From: Rhodopirellula sp.
GTDB taxonomy: Bacteria; Planctomycetota; Planctomycetia; Pirellulales; Pirellulaceae
Length of the DNA: 64,000 bases
Reading direction: 5' to 3'
Assembly (NCBI GenBank): GCA_002698965.1
Contig: PAAT01000136.1
Coordinates: forward strand, 2,800 to 66,799
The notes under the pieces were generated by a model, which saw only the letters and a program-made list of their open reading frames with translations, had not been told where the DNA came from and searched no databases. Every line of letters begins with the position of its first letter. The first letter of the stretch is position 1. Both the position numbers and the translations under genes were made by a program. Positions 44,520 through 53,598 of this stretch are shown here, in pieces.

Positions 44520-44556
44520 GAAGACGCATGGTATCTCATCATGCGTCTTCTTTTTT
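44520..44556 (+). terminator. Rho-independent terminator after the YHS-like gene
   Basis: An 11-base perfect stem, GAAGACGCATG (44520-44530) with CATGCGTCTTC (44540-44550), a 9-base loop and a run of six Ts form a textbook terminator 60 bases after the stop codon. Confidence 0.93.
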
Positions 44557-44650
44557 ATGGTAAGCGGTTACCTCCCACCGCTCTTGGTAACTGGTAAACT
44601 GACTTGTAAATCCCCGAAACTCTTCACCCCCTTAAAAACAACATTCTAAT

Positions 44651-46918
44651 ATGGTTCGCTCCGCTTCGATCACTTTCCTGTTTCTCACGGTTTTTTTGAC
44701 GCTACATCCCCAATACGCTATCGCCAAAAAGCTAAAACCATACCAACCCTCCGATTTGTTAGAACACTATCGTCAAGCACATGCTTCAATTAACGATGTA
44801 AACAACAAGATGATTCGCCATCGCGTACGTCCCAACTGGATCGAAGGAGACAACAAGTTTTGGTACAAGCTTGACCTGCACGGTAACAAACGGGAGTGGG
44901 TAGTTGTCGATTGTCTTGCCGGAACACGACAACTGGCTTTTGACCATACTGCAGTGGGTAAACAACTTTCAGAATTACTCCAAAAAGATGTCGATGGAAG
45001 CAAACTCAATATCAGCGATCTTCAGTTTGACAAAGACCTCACTTACTGCGAATTCAAATTCGAAAACAGCCGTTATCGATTCAAATATAAAGACAAACAA
45101 CTGGAAAAACTGGCTCAGTTTCTAACCCCGCCGAACATTGTCACCACTTCCACATTGATCACTCAAAAGGAAGCCGAGATACCCCGATGGGACTTTGCCA
45201 TTAAAGATCACAATGCCGTGTTGGTTGACAATGAGAATAAACAGGAATACCTTCTTACGACCGATGGCACGGTGGAGACCCCCTACCAATTCAATAAATG
45301 GTCCCCGACGCGTAAACACGTCGCATTCATGAAGGTTCAACCGGGAGACCTAAGTCAGGTCCACCTTCTAGAATCCTCTCCCAAGGATTCTATCAAGGCG
45401 AAGCTCCACACTCGCACTTATGCCCAGCCAGGTGATCGCTTCGACAGTTTCAAACTCTTCATCGCAAGTACCGAAACACAAAAAAGCTATGCCGTGGACG
45501 CCGATATCATTGACTACCACGGACCACCGCGCCTTCAGTGGCACGAAAACAATGACTTTTTCACCTACCAGAAAGATGATCGGGGACATCAGCGTGTTCG
45601 AGTTATCGCGGTGTCGGCCGCCGACGGTACCACCCGCACAATCATTGATGAAAAAACCGACACCTTCATAAACCAGATCAAATTTTTCCGACACTACACG
45701 AAAGATGGGAAGCGTTTGGTCTGGGCAAGCGAGCGTAGCGACTGGAATCATCTTTACCTCTACGACCTGCATTCCGGCCAGCGTATTATCCCCATCACCA
45801 GTGGCGAGTGGGCCGTAAAGAAAGTCCATTCAGTTCACGAGAAAGAGGGGTATCTCATTTTTAGTGCCGTGGGAACCGAAAGCGACGAAGACCCCTATCA
45901 TGAACATTACTTCCGTGTAAATCTGGACGGTAGTAATCTGACCAAGCTAACCGACGGAGACGGAACTCATAAAATCCAGTTATCGCCAACTAGGCGTTTC
46001 CTTATCGACGAATACTCACGAATTGACCAACCGCCTATCCATACACTGCGAAATGCCACGACAGGCAAAGTAATATGTCGATTGGAAATTGCGGATATCA
46101 GTCAACTCGTGGAATTAGGATTCAATTTACCCGAACGTTTTGTGGCGAAGGGACGCGACGGAAAAACAAATATTTATGGCATGGTTTATCGCCCACGGAT
46201 CTTTGACCCAAAGTTCAGCTACCCTGTGGTTGAATATATCTATGCCGGACCTCATGACTCACATGTCCCTAAATCATTCATGACCCGTATGCGGATGTTT
46301 CACCTAGCTGAACTCGGGTTCATTACCGTCATGGTTGACGGTATGGGGACGGACAATCGGGGCAAAGACTTTCACGATGTCTGCTGGAAAAATTTACAGG
46401 ACTCGGGACTGCCCGATCACATTACCTGGCTAAAAGCCTTAAATGCAAAATATCCTCATTGTGACATTTCCAATCTCGGCATCTTCGGGACAAGTGCGGG
46501 AGGCCAGAGTAGTACGGCCGCATTGCTACACCACAGTGACTTTTATCGAGTAGCTGTGTCATCCTGTGGTTGCCATGACAACCGAGTTGACAAACATTGG
46601 TGGAACGAGCAATGGATGGGCTATCCAATTGAGGAACACTACAAAAATCAATCCAACACCACGAACGCCAATCTACTTAAGGGCAATCTGCTACTCATGG
46701 TCGGTGAAATGGACACCAATGTCCCTCCCGAGTCCACCTACCAGTTAGTAAACGCCTTAATTAAGTCCAAAAAAGAATTTGATCTATTAGTTGTACCTGG
46801 TATGGGACATTCTTCCGGTGGTGAATATGGTCAACGCCGACGTTGGGACTATTTTGTTCGCCACCTACATGGTCTGACACCTCCAAACTGGAACGAACAC
46901 GGTTATCCGCCTCAATAA
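44651..46918 (+). CDS. S9 family prolyl peptidase (dipeptidyl peptidase IV-like), secreted
   Basis: The 755-residue protein has a signal peptide followed by a DPP-IV-type N-terminal propeller (KWSPTRKHVAFMK, WASERSDWNHLYLYD). The C-terminal alpha/beta-hydrolase domain has the nucleophile S615 (GIFGTSAGGQ), D688 (GEMDTNVPP) and H720 (GMGHSSGG). This is the full triad with spacing of the S9 family. Such enzymes cut after Pro or Ala near the N-terminus of peptides. It is a single gene between the terminator at 44556 and a small gene at 47041. Confidence 0.9.
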   Translation: MVRSASITFLFLTVFLTLHPQYAIAKKLKPYQPSDLLEHYRQAHASINDVNNKMIRHRVRPNWIEGDNKFWYKLDLHGNKREWVVVDCLAGTRQLAFDHTAVGKQLSELLQKDVDGSKLNISDLQFDKDLTYCEFKFENSRYRFKYKDKQLEKLAQFLTPPNIVTTSTLITQKEAEIPRWDFAIKDHNAVLVDNENKQEYLLTTDGTVETPYQFNKWSPTRKHVAFMKVQPGDLSQVHLLESSPKDSIKAKLHTRTYAQPGDRFDSFKLFIASTETQKSYAVDADIIDYHGPPRLQWHENNDFFTYQKDDRGHQRVRVIAVSAADGTTRTIIDEKTDTFINQIKFFRHYTKDGKRLVWASERSDWNHLYLYDLHSGQRIIPITSGEWAVKKVHSVHEKEGYLIFSAVGTESDEDPYHEHYFRVNLDGSNLTKLTDGDGTHKIQLSPTRRFLIDEYSRIDQPPIHTLRNATTGKVICRLEIADISQLVELGFNLPERFVAKGRDGKTNIYGMVYRPRIFDPKFSYPVVEYIYAGPHDSHVPKSFMTRMRMFHLAELGFITVMVDGMGTDNRGKDFHDVCWKNLQDSGLPDHITWLKALNAKYPHCDISNLGIFGTSAGGQSSTAALLHHSDFYRVAVSSCGCHDNRVDKHWWNEQWMGYPIEEHYKNQSNTTNANLLKGNLLLMVGEMDTNVPPESTYQLVNALIKSKKEFDLLVVPGMGHSSGGEYGQRRRWDYFVRHLHGLTPPNWNEHGYPPQ

Positions 46919-47040
46919 TTTTCCGATTAAATTTTTGTATTTAGGGTAACCCACCGAGTACTTATGCCACTTAGATCCGTTTTTTTAAGTATAGGGGACA
47001 CTTAGAACAGGGGCATTTGTTTTGGAGTGATACGGATTGC

Positions 47041-47220
47041 ATGTTTAAGTCAAATTCCTCATACACCGAAGTTCGTGATTCACTAAAAGAGCAATCTCTG
47101 GATGATAAGCAGAATTTTCTAGAGTCGATGATCAATTACTTCCTCGGAATAGATCAGTCATCCCCCCACCGCTTACTGGAAATAGAAGGAGCCATTGACT
47201 CTATTCTTGAGCAGGACTAA
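47041..47220 (+). CDS. Small hypothetical protein
   Basis: A 59-residue frame begins at ATG 47041 with GGAG 13 bases upstream; a TTG at 47017 with AGGGG close by is the other possible start. The protein is acidic and helical (VRDSLKEQSLDDKQNFLESMINYF) and ends EIEGAIDSILEQD. No family is recognised. It lies 68 bp upstream of the phosphatase gene in the same direction, so it could be a small regulator or partner of it, but the link rests only on position. Confidence 0.45.
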   Translation: MFKSNSSYTEVRDSLKEQSLDDKQNFLESMINYFLGIDQSSPHRLLEIEGAIDSILEQD

Positions 47221-47288
47221 GTGACTGGCAAATCGGCTCTGATCTGTTAAATTACCTATAACAATTCGCGGACTAAGCAACACTTGTC

Positions 47289-48479
47289 ATGAATATCCTT
47301 GTCGGCTGGGAAACCTCCCCCGAAACCGAAACGCTCGAATTAATGCTCAACGTTGGTGGCCATGAGGCGACCATCTGTAGTGAGGTGGGGCAGTTTGACT
47401 TAAAATTGAAGGAAACTGGCTGGGATGTCGTGCTTCTCTCGCTGAGTTTCCCAACCTTGGAAGAGTCTATTGGAACATTTGAGCGGACCAAGACGGCGAT
47501 CCCGGGGATCCCCGTTGTTGGTGCTGCCAAATCGGACGATATTACTCACCTGATTCAGTTTGTTTCACAGGGTCTTCATTCCCATGTAATCCGAGATGTG
47601 AACGGCAACTTTATTATGCTGTTACTCTCAATGCTGGAAGCAGCACATGAGAATGTGCGTGCCTTAAGAGCTCAGGTCGTTGCTGAACGATTAAGTGAAG
47701 AAGTTGATTCCGTTCGTAAACTTCAGGAATCCGTCATTCCTGATGATTTGCCGGAAACTAATGGATACAAGGTTGTCGGAAGATACGAGCCATCTGAAAT
47801 ACGAGTTGACGGTCAGAATATGGTCGTCATGGCCGGAGGCGATTATTACGATTCCTTCGCCTTAGATGATACACGTCTTGTAATGCTCGTTGGAGATGCC
47901 TCGGGGCATGGAGTGAAAGCCTGCATGTCCATCATGACAATGCATACACTGATCCGGATGATTCGCAACAACCGGTATGCCAACACGGCAGACTTTGTAA
48001 ATGCTGTGAATGATAGACTTTGCAAAAGTGATATCGTGCAAGACGAAGGTGGATTTATCACGATCATTTACTGCATTCTCGATACTGAGTCCAACAAAAT
48101 CGAATGGACCTGTGCAGGCCATCCTCTGCCTTTACTTCAAGACCTGAAAACTAATAAAGTCATGATCCTCGGTCACGAAGATCAAATTGGCTTGCCATTA
48201 GCCGTCATGGAAGGGTGGAATTATGAATGCATTTCGGCCGCCATCCCGCCCAATAGTCGGTTACTTATTTACACCGATGGACTGGAAGAGGCATTCCCTC
48301 CGAGCGGAGACGCGTTAGTCGATCAATTCGGTGTCGAAGGCATCATCAAAGCCATGCAGGATTCCAAAAACCTAACGCTTCCCGAGGCATTAGAACTTAT
48401 CTTCCAACGCTCCTCGGACATTACCGAAGGAACCGGGCGGCATGACGATACCTCGGTCATGATGATCGAACGAAAGTAG
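47289..48479 (+). CDS. SpoIIE-type PP2C serine phosphatase with degenerate receiver domain
   Basis: The C-terminal part (about 160-396) is a SpoIIE/RsbU-type phosphatase. Its motifs are MAGGDYYDSF (metal-binding Asp), LVGDASGHGVKACM, WTCAGHPLPLL, LLIYTDGLEEAF and the final TGRHDDTSVMMI. The first 115 residues look like a response-regulator receiver, but the acidic pair after strand 1 is absent (LVGWETSPE) and the phospho-accepting Asp is replaced by Ser (S51 in DVVLLSLSFP). It would therefore not be phosphorylated in the usual way. A coiled segment (ENVRALRAQVVAERLSEEVD) joins the two parts. Such phosphatases act on anti-sigma-factor antagonists; no partner gene is in the window. Confidence 0.87.
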   Translation: MNILVGWETSPETETLELMLNVGGHEATICSEVGQFDLKLKETGWDVVLLSLSFPTLEESIGTFERTKTAIPGIPVVGAAKSDDITHLIQFVSQGLHSHVIRDVNGNFIMLLLSMLEAAHENVRALRAQVVAERLSEEVDSVRKLQESVIPDDLPETNGYKVVGRYEPSEIRVDGQNMVVMAGGDYYDSFALDDTRLVMLVGDASGHGVKACMSIMTMHTLIRMIRNNRYANTADFVNAVNDRLCKSDIVQDEGGFITIIYCILDTESNKIEWTCAGHPLPLLQDLKTNKVMILGHEDQIGLPLAVMEGWNYECISAAIPPNSRLLIYTDGLEEAFPPSGDALVDQFGVEGIIKAMQDSKNLTLPEALELIFQRSSDITEGTGRHDDTSVMMIERK

Positions 48480-48503
48480 CAAATGTCGATGCAACTTTCT
48501 TGG

Positions 48504-51065
48504 CTACGGGTTGGATGACTCCGGCTGACTTAACCCTGCTTCATCAGTCACTCCACTCACGGCGGAATCTTCCATACGTGCTTTCGACACGACTTCCACA
48601 AAGTCCGGCCGTCCATAACTAACGGTAAATGGCGGCAAATCAATTAAGACTCCGTTATGTCGTTCCTTACGCACTCTAGCTACTGCATCCTGGGCTCCAA
48701 TATCTATTCCCCTCTTAATAAGATTTGAAGAGAAATCAATGATCCCGAGTGGAGGCTCAAATCGAGATTGCAAGTTAACTACCACTACTTCGCTTCGACT
48801 ACGTTGATCTGATAGTTGACTCTGACGCAACAAGTGACCAAAGCCTCGGATCACACTGTCAGCAAGATTCACCCCATCACGTGTCGCTACCGGACTAACA
48901 TCAATTAGCAAAACATGTGTCGCCCCCCACAACACGGCCGCTTCTACAGGTGCATTGTGAGCAAATCCACCGTCCACTAACTCCAGACGATCTCCCAGTT
49001 CAGGCATCCCCTCTACAACCTGTCCCGGGAAAGCGGGGTAAATAGCCGAAGACCCCAAAACAACTTTCATAAACTGCTTCGGGGACTGATGCATATCGAT
49101 TCCACGACTTCCAAATTCTGGCCTGGGGCCATTCTGATCTGATTGTAGATAAAAATACAATTCAGACGGCACTTCGGGGCGATTTCGATCAATCGCGGTC
49201 GTCGTTAACACTAAGTCTCGCTTAACAACATCACTGTTAACAATCCACTCGCCCATCGATTCTAATCTTTGTTCTGCCGTCTCCTGGTCGTCCATCGGGT
49301 AAGCCATTTCATGATGCGTTGCGTGTTGCTGCAACATCGTAGAATATCCTCGCACTAATGCCGTACGAATTCCGTCACCCGTTGAAAACGTCTTCTCATT
49401 GATCAACATCGTGATCAATTGCAGTAGTGGTAAACCTAAAACACCAACCGTTAGAACCCAATGGATACGTCCCCGGCGAATTCTCAATTCCTGTTTATTC
49501 GGATCTCCCGACACTCTCGCTATAAAATAATAGATGGCTCCCGCAAAGAGCATTGTAATCGCCGTAAATTCAGCCCCGATCCGACACCACCACCACAGAT
49601 GGTGAAGTACACGATTGTGCCCGAGAAAGACCCAGGGGGAAAACGGAACTGCATAAAGAGCCAATTCAACGGCTCCTATCATGAGGCACAATCGATAAAA
49701 AAACTTAAGTCTGGCATCATAACGACGCCGAAACAAACGACCTAATAGATAAACCAGAGTCATTTGCAAGAATGCAAACCAAATCCCCGCATTTACCCGT
49801 ACGGCAATCGAAGGCAAGAGGATTTCGCGACGATCCAACGATTGCCAAACATCTCTCAATACCTGTTGACCTTGAGCATAGCCGGCAACATTCATGGATA
49901 CTGGCACGGCATTTAATGCACCACCGGAGGTACCTACGACTAAATCAATATCCAATTGTGAACCATATTGCGTATTGAGTTCCTGCAGGTAATTTTCCAC
50001 TTCCGCTATGGCGCCCACCTGATATGCACAGCGTGCCCCCCCTCCGGAAAGAACAACTGCCAATCTAAATGGCTTTTCAAGCGACGAATTTTTTTGAGCA
50101 TGAGCCAATAGCTGTCCCACGCCTCGCAAGTCCTGACGGACGAGGGAATCTTCTGCATCATCACTCCCCAAAGCCAGGCTCTCCTGTAAAGCGATGTAAT
50201 CTTGATTTCCATCTTCAGAGGGCCGAAAAAGAGGTGTCGGCTTCGAAAACACTTGCTCTGCCAGCATACGTTTTAATTCAGCCAGTTTTGCAAAGTCGCG
50301 TCTACATACCAATACATCATGAGGAATCTGCACCCTGCCTAAAGCCGGGATTTCAATCTTAGCAATATTCGGCTGCAATTCCGGCTGTTTTGAAATTGCA
50401 TCATCCCAGACAAATCCAATTGTTGTCACTCCAGCTCGACTTTTGGCAATCGCTTCCAACACTTGAGAGTGCGAATGCATAAATCGCGTTGTTTCTTCAG
50501 GCAGTTCAATTCCCAGATCTTTCATAACCTTTCGCGGCACCAAAGCCCCGGAAGCCGACTGAGGATGAACCAATAATACTTCAAGCGTTCCCTCGTCAGC
50601 CGCCCGCTGAATGTCTCCAATCGTGAGCTCTCCGTTTTCAACATGAGTAAGGCAAACCGAATGATAATAGCGTTGAAAGTTATCCGCTTTTCGCAATTCG
50701 TTAACCCACGGCCCCTGTCCAGGTCTGGCATCCATCGTTGCCAGATATTCGTATTGATCAACCAAGCCACTTTGCAATATCCCCCGGACATACCCTCCGG
50801 CTGTTAGCAACGCCAAATCAATCTCACCAGTCTGTAACCAATGAGAAACCTCTCGATAGGAACCGAAAGCAATCTGAAACTGAACGGGAGGGTTTTGCGA
50901 ACCAGACAGTTGACTAATGAGAGCCCTCAATTCACCATCTTTGTCCTGAAAGGTCTCGTAGGTAACAACACCAACACGAATTTTGAAATTATCCTGCCCC
51001 ACCAACCAGGAACTCAGCCCGAGAAGTATAAACAGCGTCAACAATCCTCTTCCAAGCGTTTTCAT
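48504..51065 (-). CDS. PhnD-like binding domain fused to a patatin phospholipase with inserted membrane helices
   Basis: The 853-residue protein has a signal peptide, then a PhnD/phosphonate-binding-type solute domain (about 25-275: IRVGVVTYETFQDKDGEL, GEIDLALLTAGGYV, HPQSASGALVPR). A patatin domain follows from about 333: oxyanion loop SGGGARCAYQVG (340-351), nucleophile S380 in GTSGG and catalytic D698 in LVDGGFAHNAP. Between Ser and Asp lie about four hydrophobic helices (near 425-445, 455-477, 495-517 and 535-555). An even number keeps both catalytic residues on the same, presumably periplasmic, side. It would cleave acyl esters of lipids, perhaps gated by a bound ligand. It is coupled to the DUF4105 gene by a TAATG overlap. 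Confidence 0.85.
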   Translation of the reverse strand: MKTLGRGLLTLFILLGLSSWLVGQDNFKIRVGVVTYETFQDKDGELRALISQLSGSQNPPVQFQIAFGSYREVSHWLQTGEIDLALLTAGGYVRGILQSGLVDQYEYLATMDARPGQGPWVNELRKADNFQRYYHSVCLTHVENGELTIGDIQRAADEGTLEVLLVHPQSASGALVPRKVMKDLGIELPEETTRFMHSHSQVLEAIAKSRAGVTTIGFVWDDAISKQPELQPNIAKIEIPALGRVQIPHDVLVCRRDFAKLAELKRMLAEQVFSKPTPLFRPSEDGNQDYIALQESLALGSDDAEDSLVRQDLRGVGQLLAHAQKNSSLEKPFRLAVVLSGGGARCAYQVGAIAEVENYLQELNTQYGSQLDIDLVVGTSGGALNAVPVSMNVAGYAQGQQVLRDVWQSLDRREILLPSIAVRVNAGIWFAFLQMTLVYLLGRLFRRRYDARLKFFYRLCLMIGAVELALYAVPFSPWVFLGHNRVLHHLWWWCRIGAEFTAITMLFAGAIYYFIARVSGDPNKQELRIRRGRIHWVLTVGVLGLPLLQLITMLINEKTFSTGDGIRTALVRGYSTMLQQHATHHEMAYPMDDQETAEQRLESMGEWIVNSDVVKRDLVLTTTAIDRNRPEVPSELYFYLQSDQNGPRPEFGSRGIDMHQSPKQFMKVVLGSSAIYPAFPGQVVEGMPELGDRLELVDGGFAHNAPVEAAVLWGATHVLLIDVSPVATRDGVNLADSVIRGFGHLLRQSQLSDQRSRSEVVVVNLQSRFEPPLGIIDFSSNLIKRGIDIGAQDAVARVRKERHNGVLIDLPPFTVSYGRPDFVEVVSKARMEDSAVSGVTDEAGLSQPESSNP

Positions 51066-52138
51066 TAATCTACCTTTGAACCAGAAACCTGATTTAAGCC
51101 CTCACTACGAAGGCGTTTCGAATAGTTTTCGTCAATGTCGAATTCAGAAATATCAACGAGGTACTGTTCTCGGAGCTCCTTTAAGGAATTTACTCCGGGA
51201 ACGACTTTCAAGGCAAAGACGATTCGGTCGACAAGCCCTGAAAAGATTATTCTCTTATCCCACTTGGAAATTGGAGTGGGCGCGAGTTTATTTAGATGAT
51301 AAAGCATATTACTCGCACAATTATTTGAAATCGTATGATAAAATTCCGGCTTTTGCTGAAGAGCCGTTGCTCGTTGCATCACATCCTCAAACATCCGTTG
51401 TACCGCTTTTCGCCCTATCATCAACGGGTAGAGTCGTACCGGATCGATTCTTACATGAGTCCGCAACCCAATCAAATCTCTTTCTGTTCCCACAACGTAA
51501 GCCAATTCAAAGTTACGGAAGAGCCCTTCTTGGACACTAAACTCCTCTCCCACTTCCCTGTGAACTTCAGCTGAGACGGCAATCGCGTCTAACTCACCAC
51601 ACTCATCCTGATATTGAAACGTGATAAAGATATGGGCGACACCTTCCCAGGCTGATATCTGTTCGACTCCCAACCAAACTTTACGAAGGCCGCTCAACGG
51701 TATCCGGCGAGTCACCCACGACGGTGTGTAGTCGGTTTCGGACCGGTATAGAAAATCACGTACGTTGTGAAGAGTGGCAACACCTTTAGCAAACTCGACT
51801 TGTACCGAATACTGCATGTCTTCGGCCCAGTTCCGATCCGACCGGGGGCGGAGACAGAGTAGTGCCAGCAACACCAGCAGGTCAAATCCCCAAACACCGT
51901 ATATCAGAACATGTCGATCATCATAGCGAAGTGCGGTCATTAAGAAAGTCGTTACCGCAACAACCGCCAAACCAAATCCCAACTTTGCATTTAGTTTTGG
52001 AAAAAACGTAATGCCAGCAACCGCCCAGATCAAAGCAAGTGACCAGACTATCCAGCCGACGAGCTTTAGCAGAATATCGATGATGGGCCACAGTGCCCCA
52101 CTTTCCTCAAACATTACTTTATTATAAGCAATCCACAT
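51065..52138 (-). CDS. Membrane protein with DUF4105 (Lnb-like N-terminal) domain
   Basis: Three hydrophobic helices occupy about residues 18-100. The soluble part matches DUF4105, also called the Lnb N-terminal periplasmic domain: ATLHNVRDFLYRSETDYTPSW, WEGVAHIFITFQYQ, FELAYVVGTERDLIGLRTH and the Cys-containing FYHTISNNCASNMLYHL. Lnb is known from Gram-positive bacteria as a lipoprotein intramolecular acyltransferase, with conserved His and Cys. The His in VAHIF and the Cys in NNCASN are plausible counterparts here. The stop overlaps the start of the patatin fusion gene (TAATG), so the two proteins are made together. An acyl-transfer role at the envelope is an inference. Confidence 0.8.
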   Translation of the reverse strand: MWIAYNKVMFEESGALWPIIDILLKLVGWIVWSLALIWAVAGITFFPKLNAKLGFGLAVVAVTTFLMTALRYDDRHVLIYGVWGFDLLVLLALLCLRPRSDRNWAEDMQYSVQVEFAKGVATLHNVRDFLYRSETDYTPSWVTRRIPLSGLRKVWLGVEQISAWEGVAHIFITFQYQDECGELDAIAVSAEVHREVGEEFSVQEGLFRNFELAYVVGTERDLIGLRTHVRIDPVRLYPLMIGRKAVQRMFEDVMQRATALQQKPEFYHTISNNCASNMLYHLNKLAPTPISKWDKRIIFSGLVDRIVFALKVVPGVNSLKELREQYLVDISEFDIDENYSKRLRSEGLNQVSGSKVD

Positions 52139-52300
52139 CCCTTAAGGCCGTCGTTTCACAAAGGTATTTCATCTAGAGATGACCGGGCGAATCCATGCAG
52201 TCGATGCTATTTTGATATAATCACCATAAGGAATAACCCTGATTTATTGCCTTAAGACTTCTATGATTAACTGGAACACTTTTGGAGTTAGTGAATACTA

Positions 52301-53572
52301 ATGAGTGACATGCATCCTGCATTTAGCGACTTTGCTCGTGGAGTAACAACCGAAACCGCCTTTGATGTGCTTGTAATCGCCAAGCAACTAAAGGCGGAAG
52401 GGAAAAAGGTTGTGGAACTGGAGATTGGTGATAGTCCTTTTCCATCCACTACGAATGGTGCGCAGGCTGGCATCAAAGCAATCGAGGACGACCATTGTCA
52501 CTATGGTCCTTCCATCGGCATCCCAGAGTTTCGGGAAGCGGTCGCCAATTACGTTAATGATGAATATGGTCTTAACGTGGCTGCCAGCAACGTCACGGCA
52601 GGGCCCGGCGCCAAAATTTTTGAAACACTCTTTTGTGAAGCCTTTATCAACGAAGACGATGGAGTACTGGTTTTTAGTCCGTTTTTCCCAACTTACCCAC
52701 CAAACATCGATCGGCGTGGTGGACGCATCGTCTATTCGGAACTAAAGCAGGAGAACGCTTTTCGTCCAAATCTGGAGGACATCGCCACATTTGTGAATCA
52801 GGATCCCAATCCAAAAGCGATTTTCATCAATACGCCGCACAATCCCACCGGAGGCATTGCCACTGAAGAAGATCTCAAAGGAATTGCCGATTTAATTCGC
52901 GGTAAAGACATCGTGGTCTTCGCGGATGAACCATATGACCAAATGGCTTGGGAAGGCCAGCACCATTCTCTATTGGCACAGCCGGATATGCTTGATCAAT
53001 GTGTTTCTTGCTACACCTTTAGTAAGTCCTTTAGTATGAGCGGATGGCGGCTTGGGTACGCTGTCAGCAGTGAACGTATTATTAATATGATTGCCAAACT
53101 AACGAACAGTACTTTGTCATGTATACCACCATTCGTCCAACTAGCCGGGGCAGCAGCATTAAACAAAGACCGTGCTCAACGCGATGAGTACATGGCGGAG
53201 TTTAAAGAACGTACCGTTTCACTGGCGACCAGGCTCAATGAACTAGATGGCGTTAACTGCCTGATTCCCGGCGGAACATTCTACGTCTTCCCTAATGTTG
53301 CTGAAATCTGCAATCGACACAAAATCACTTCCCACGGCCTGGCACTTTACCTGCTTAAAGGAGCCGATGACGACTTCGGAATCGCCTGTCTTGGTGGAGA
53401 GTGCTTCGGAGATGCCGGTCATGGTTTTATACGGTTTAGTACTGCCGAGCCGCCGGAACTAATTCAGGAAGCCCTCGACTTTCTACCCATCGCCTGGAAC
53501 AACGAGGAACGGATCCAGGCCTTCCTGGCTGCAAATCCAAAATACAAACTAGAAGTTCCATACGTAGTGTAA
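52301..53572 (+). CDS. Class I/II PLP-dependent aminotransferase
   Basis: The 423-residue protein is a fold type I aminotransferase. Visible marks are IGDSPFPSTTNGA, ASNVTAGPGAKIFETL, AIFINTPHNPTGG, VVFADEPYDQMAW and YTFSKSFSMSGWRLGY, where the Lys of FSKSF binds PLP and the Arg (WRLGY) binds phosphate; RFSTAEP near the end holds the substrate-carboxylate Arg. It is similar to aspartate/aromatic aminotransferases. The amino donor is not determined. GGAGTTAG upstream of the ATG is a reasonable ribosome site. It is 26 bp upstream of the MoxR gene and may be the first gene of that operon. Confidence 0.9.
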   Translation: MSDMHPAFSDFARGVTTETAFDVLVIAKQLKAEGKKVVELEIGDSPFPSTTNGAQAGIKAIEDDHCHYGPSIGIPEFREAVANYVNDEYGLNVAASNVTAGPGAKIFETLFCEAFINEDDGVLVFSPFFPTYPPNIDRRGGRIVYSELKQENAFRPNLEDIATFVNQDPNPKAIFINTPHNPTGGIATEEDLKGIADLIRGKDIVVFADEPYDQMAWEGQHHSLLAQPDMLDQCVSCYTFSKSFSMSGWRLGYAVSSERIINMIAKLTNSTLSCIPPFVQLAGAAALNKDRAQRDEYMAEFKERTVSLATRLNELDGVNCLIPGGTFYVFPNVAEICNRHKITSHGLALYLLKGADDDFGIACLGGECFGDAGHGFIRFSTAEPPELIQEALDFLPIAWNNEERIQAFLAANPKYKLEVPYVV

Positions 53573-53598
53573 CCCCTTGAGACGAACGGGATGTTAAC

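Noticed and set aside
52190-52240. TATAAT-like hexamer upstream of the aminotransferase as a promoter.
   Set aside because: There is a TATAAT but no acceptable -35 at the right spacing, and such hexamers are frequent by chance in this sequence.
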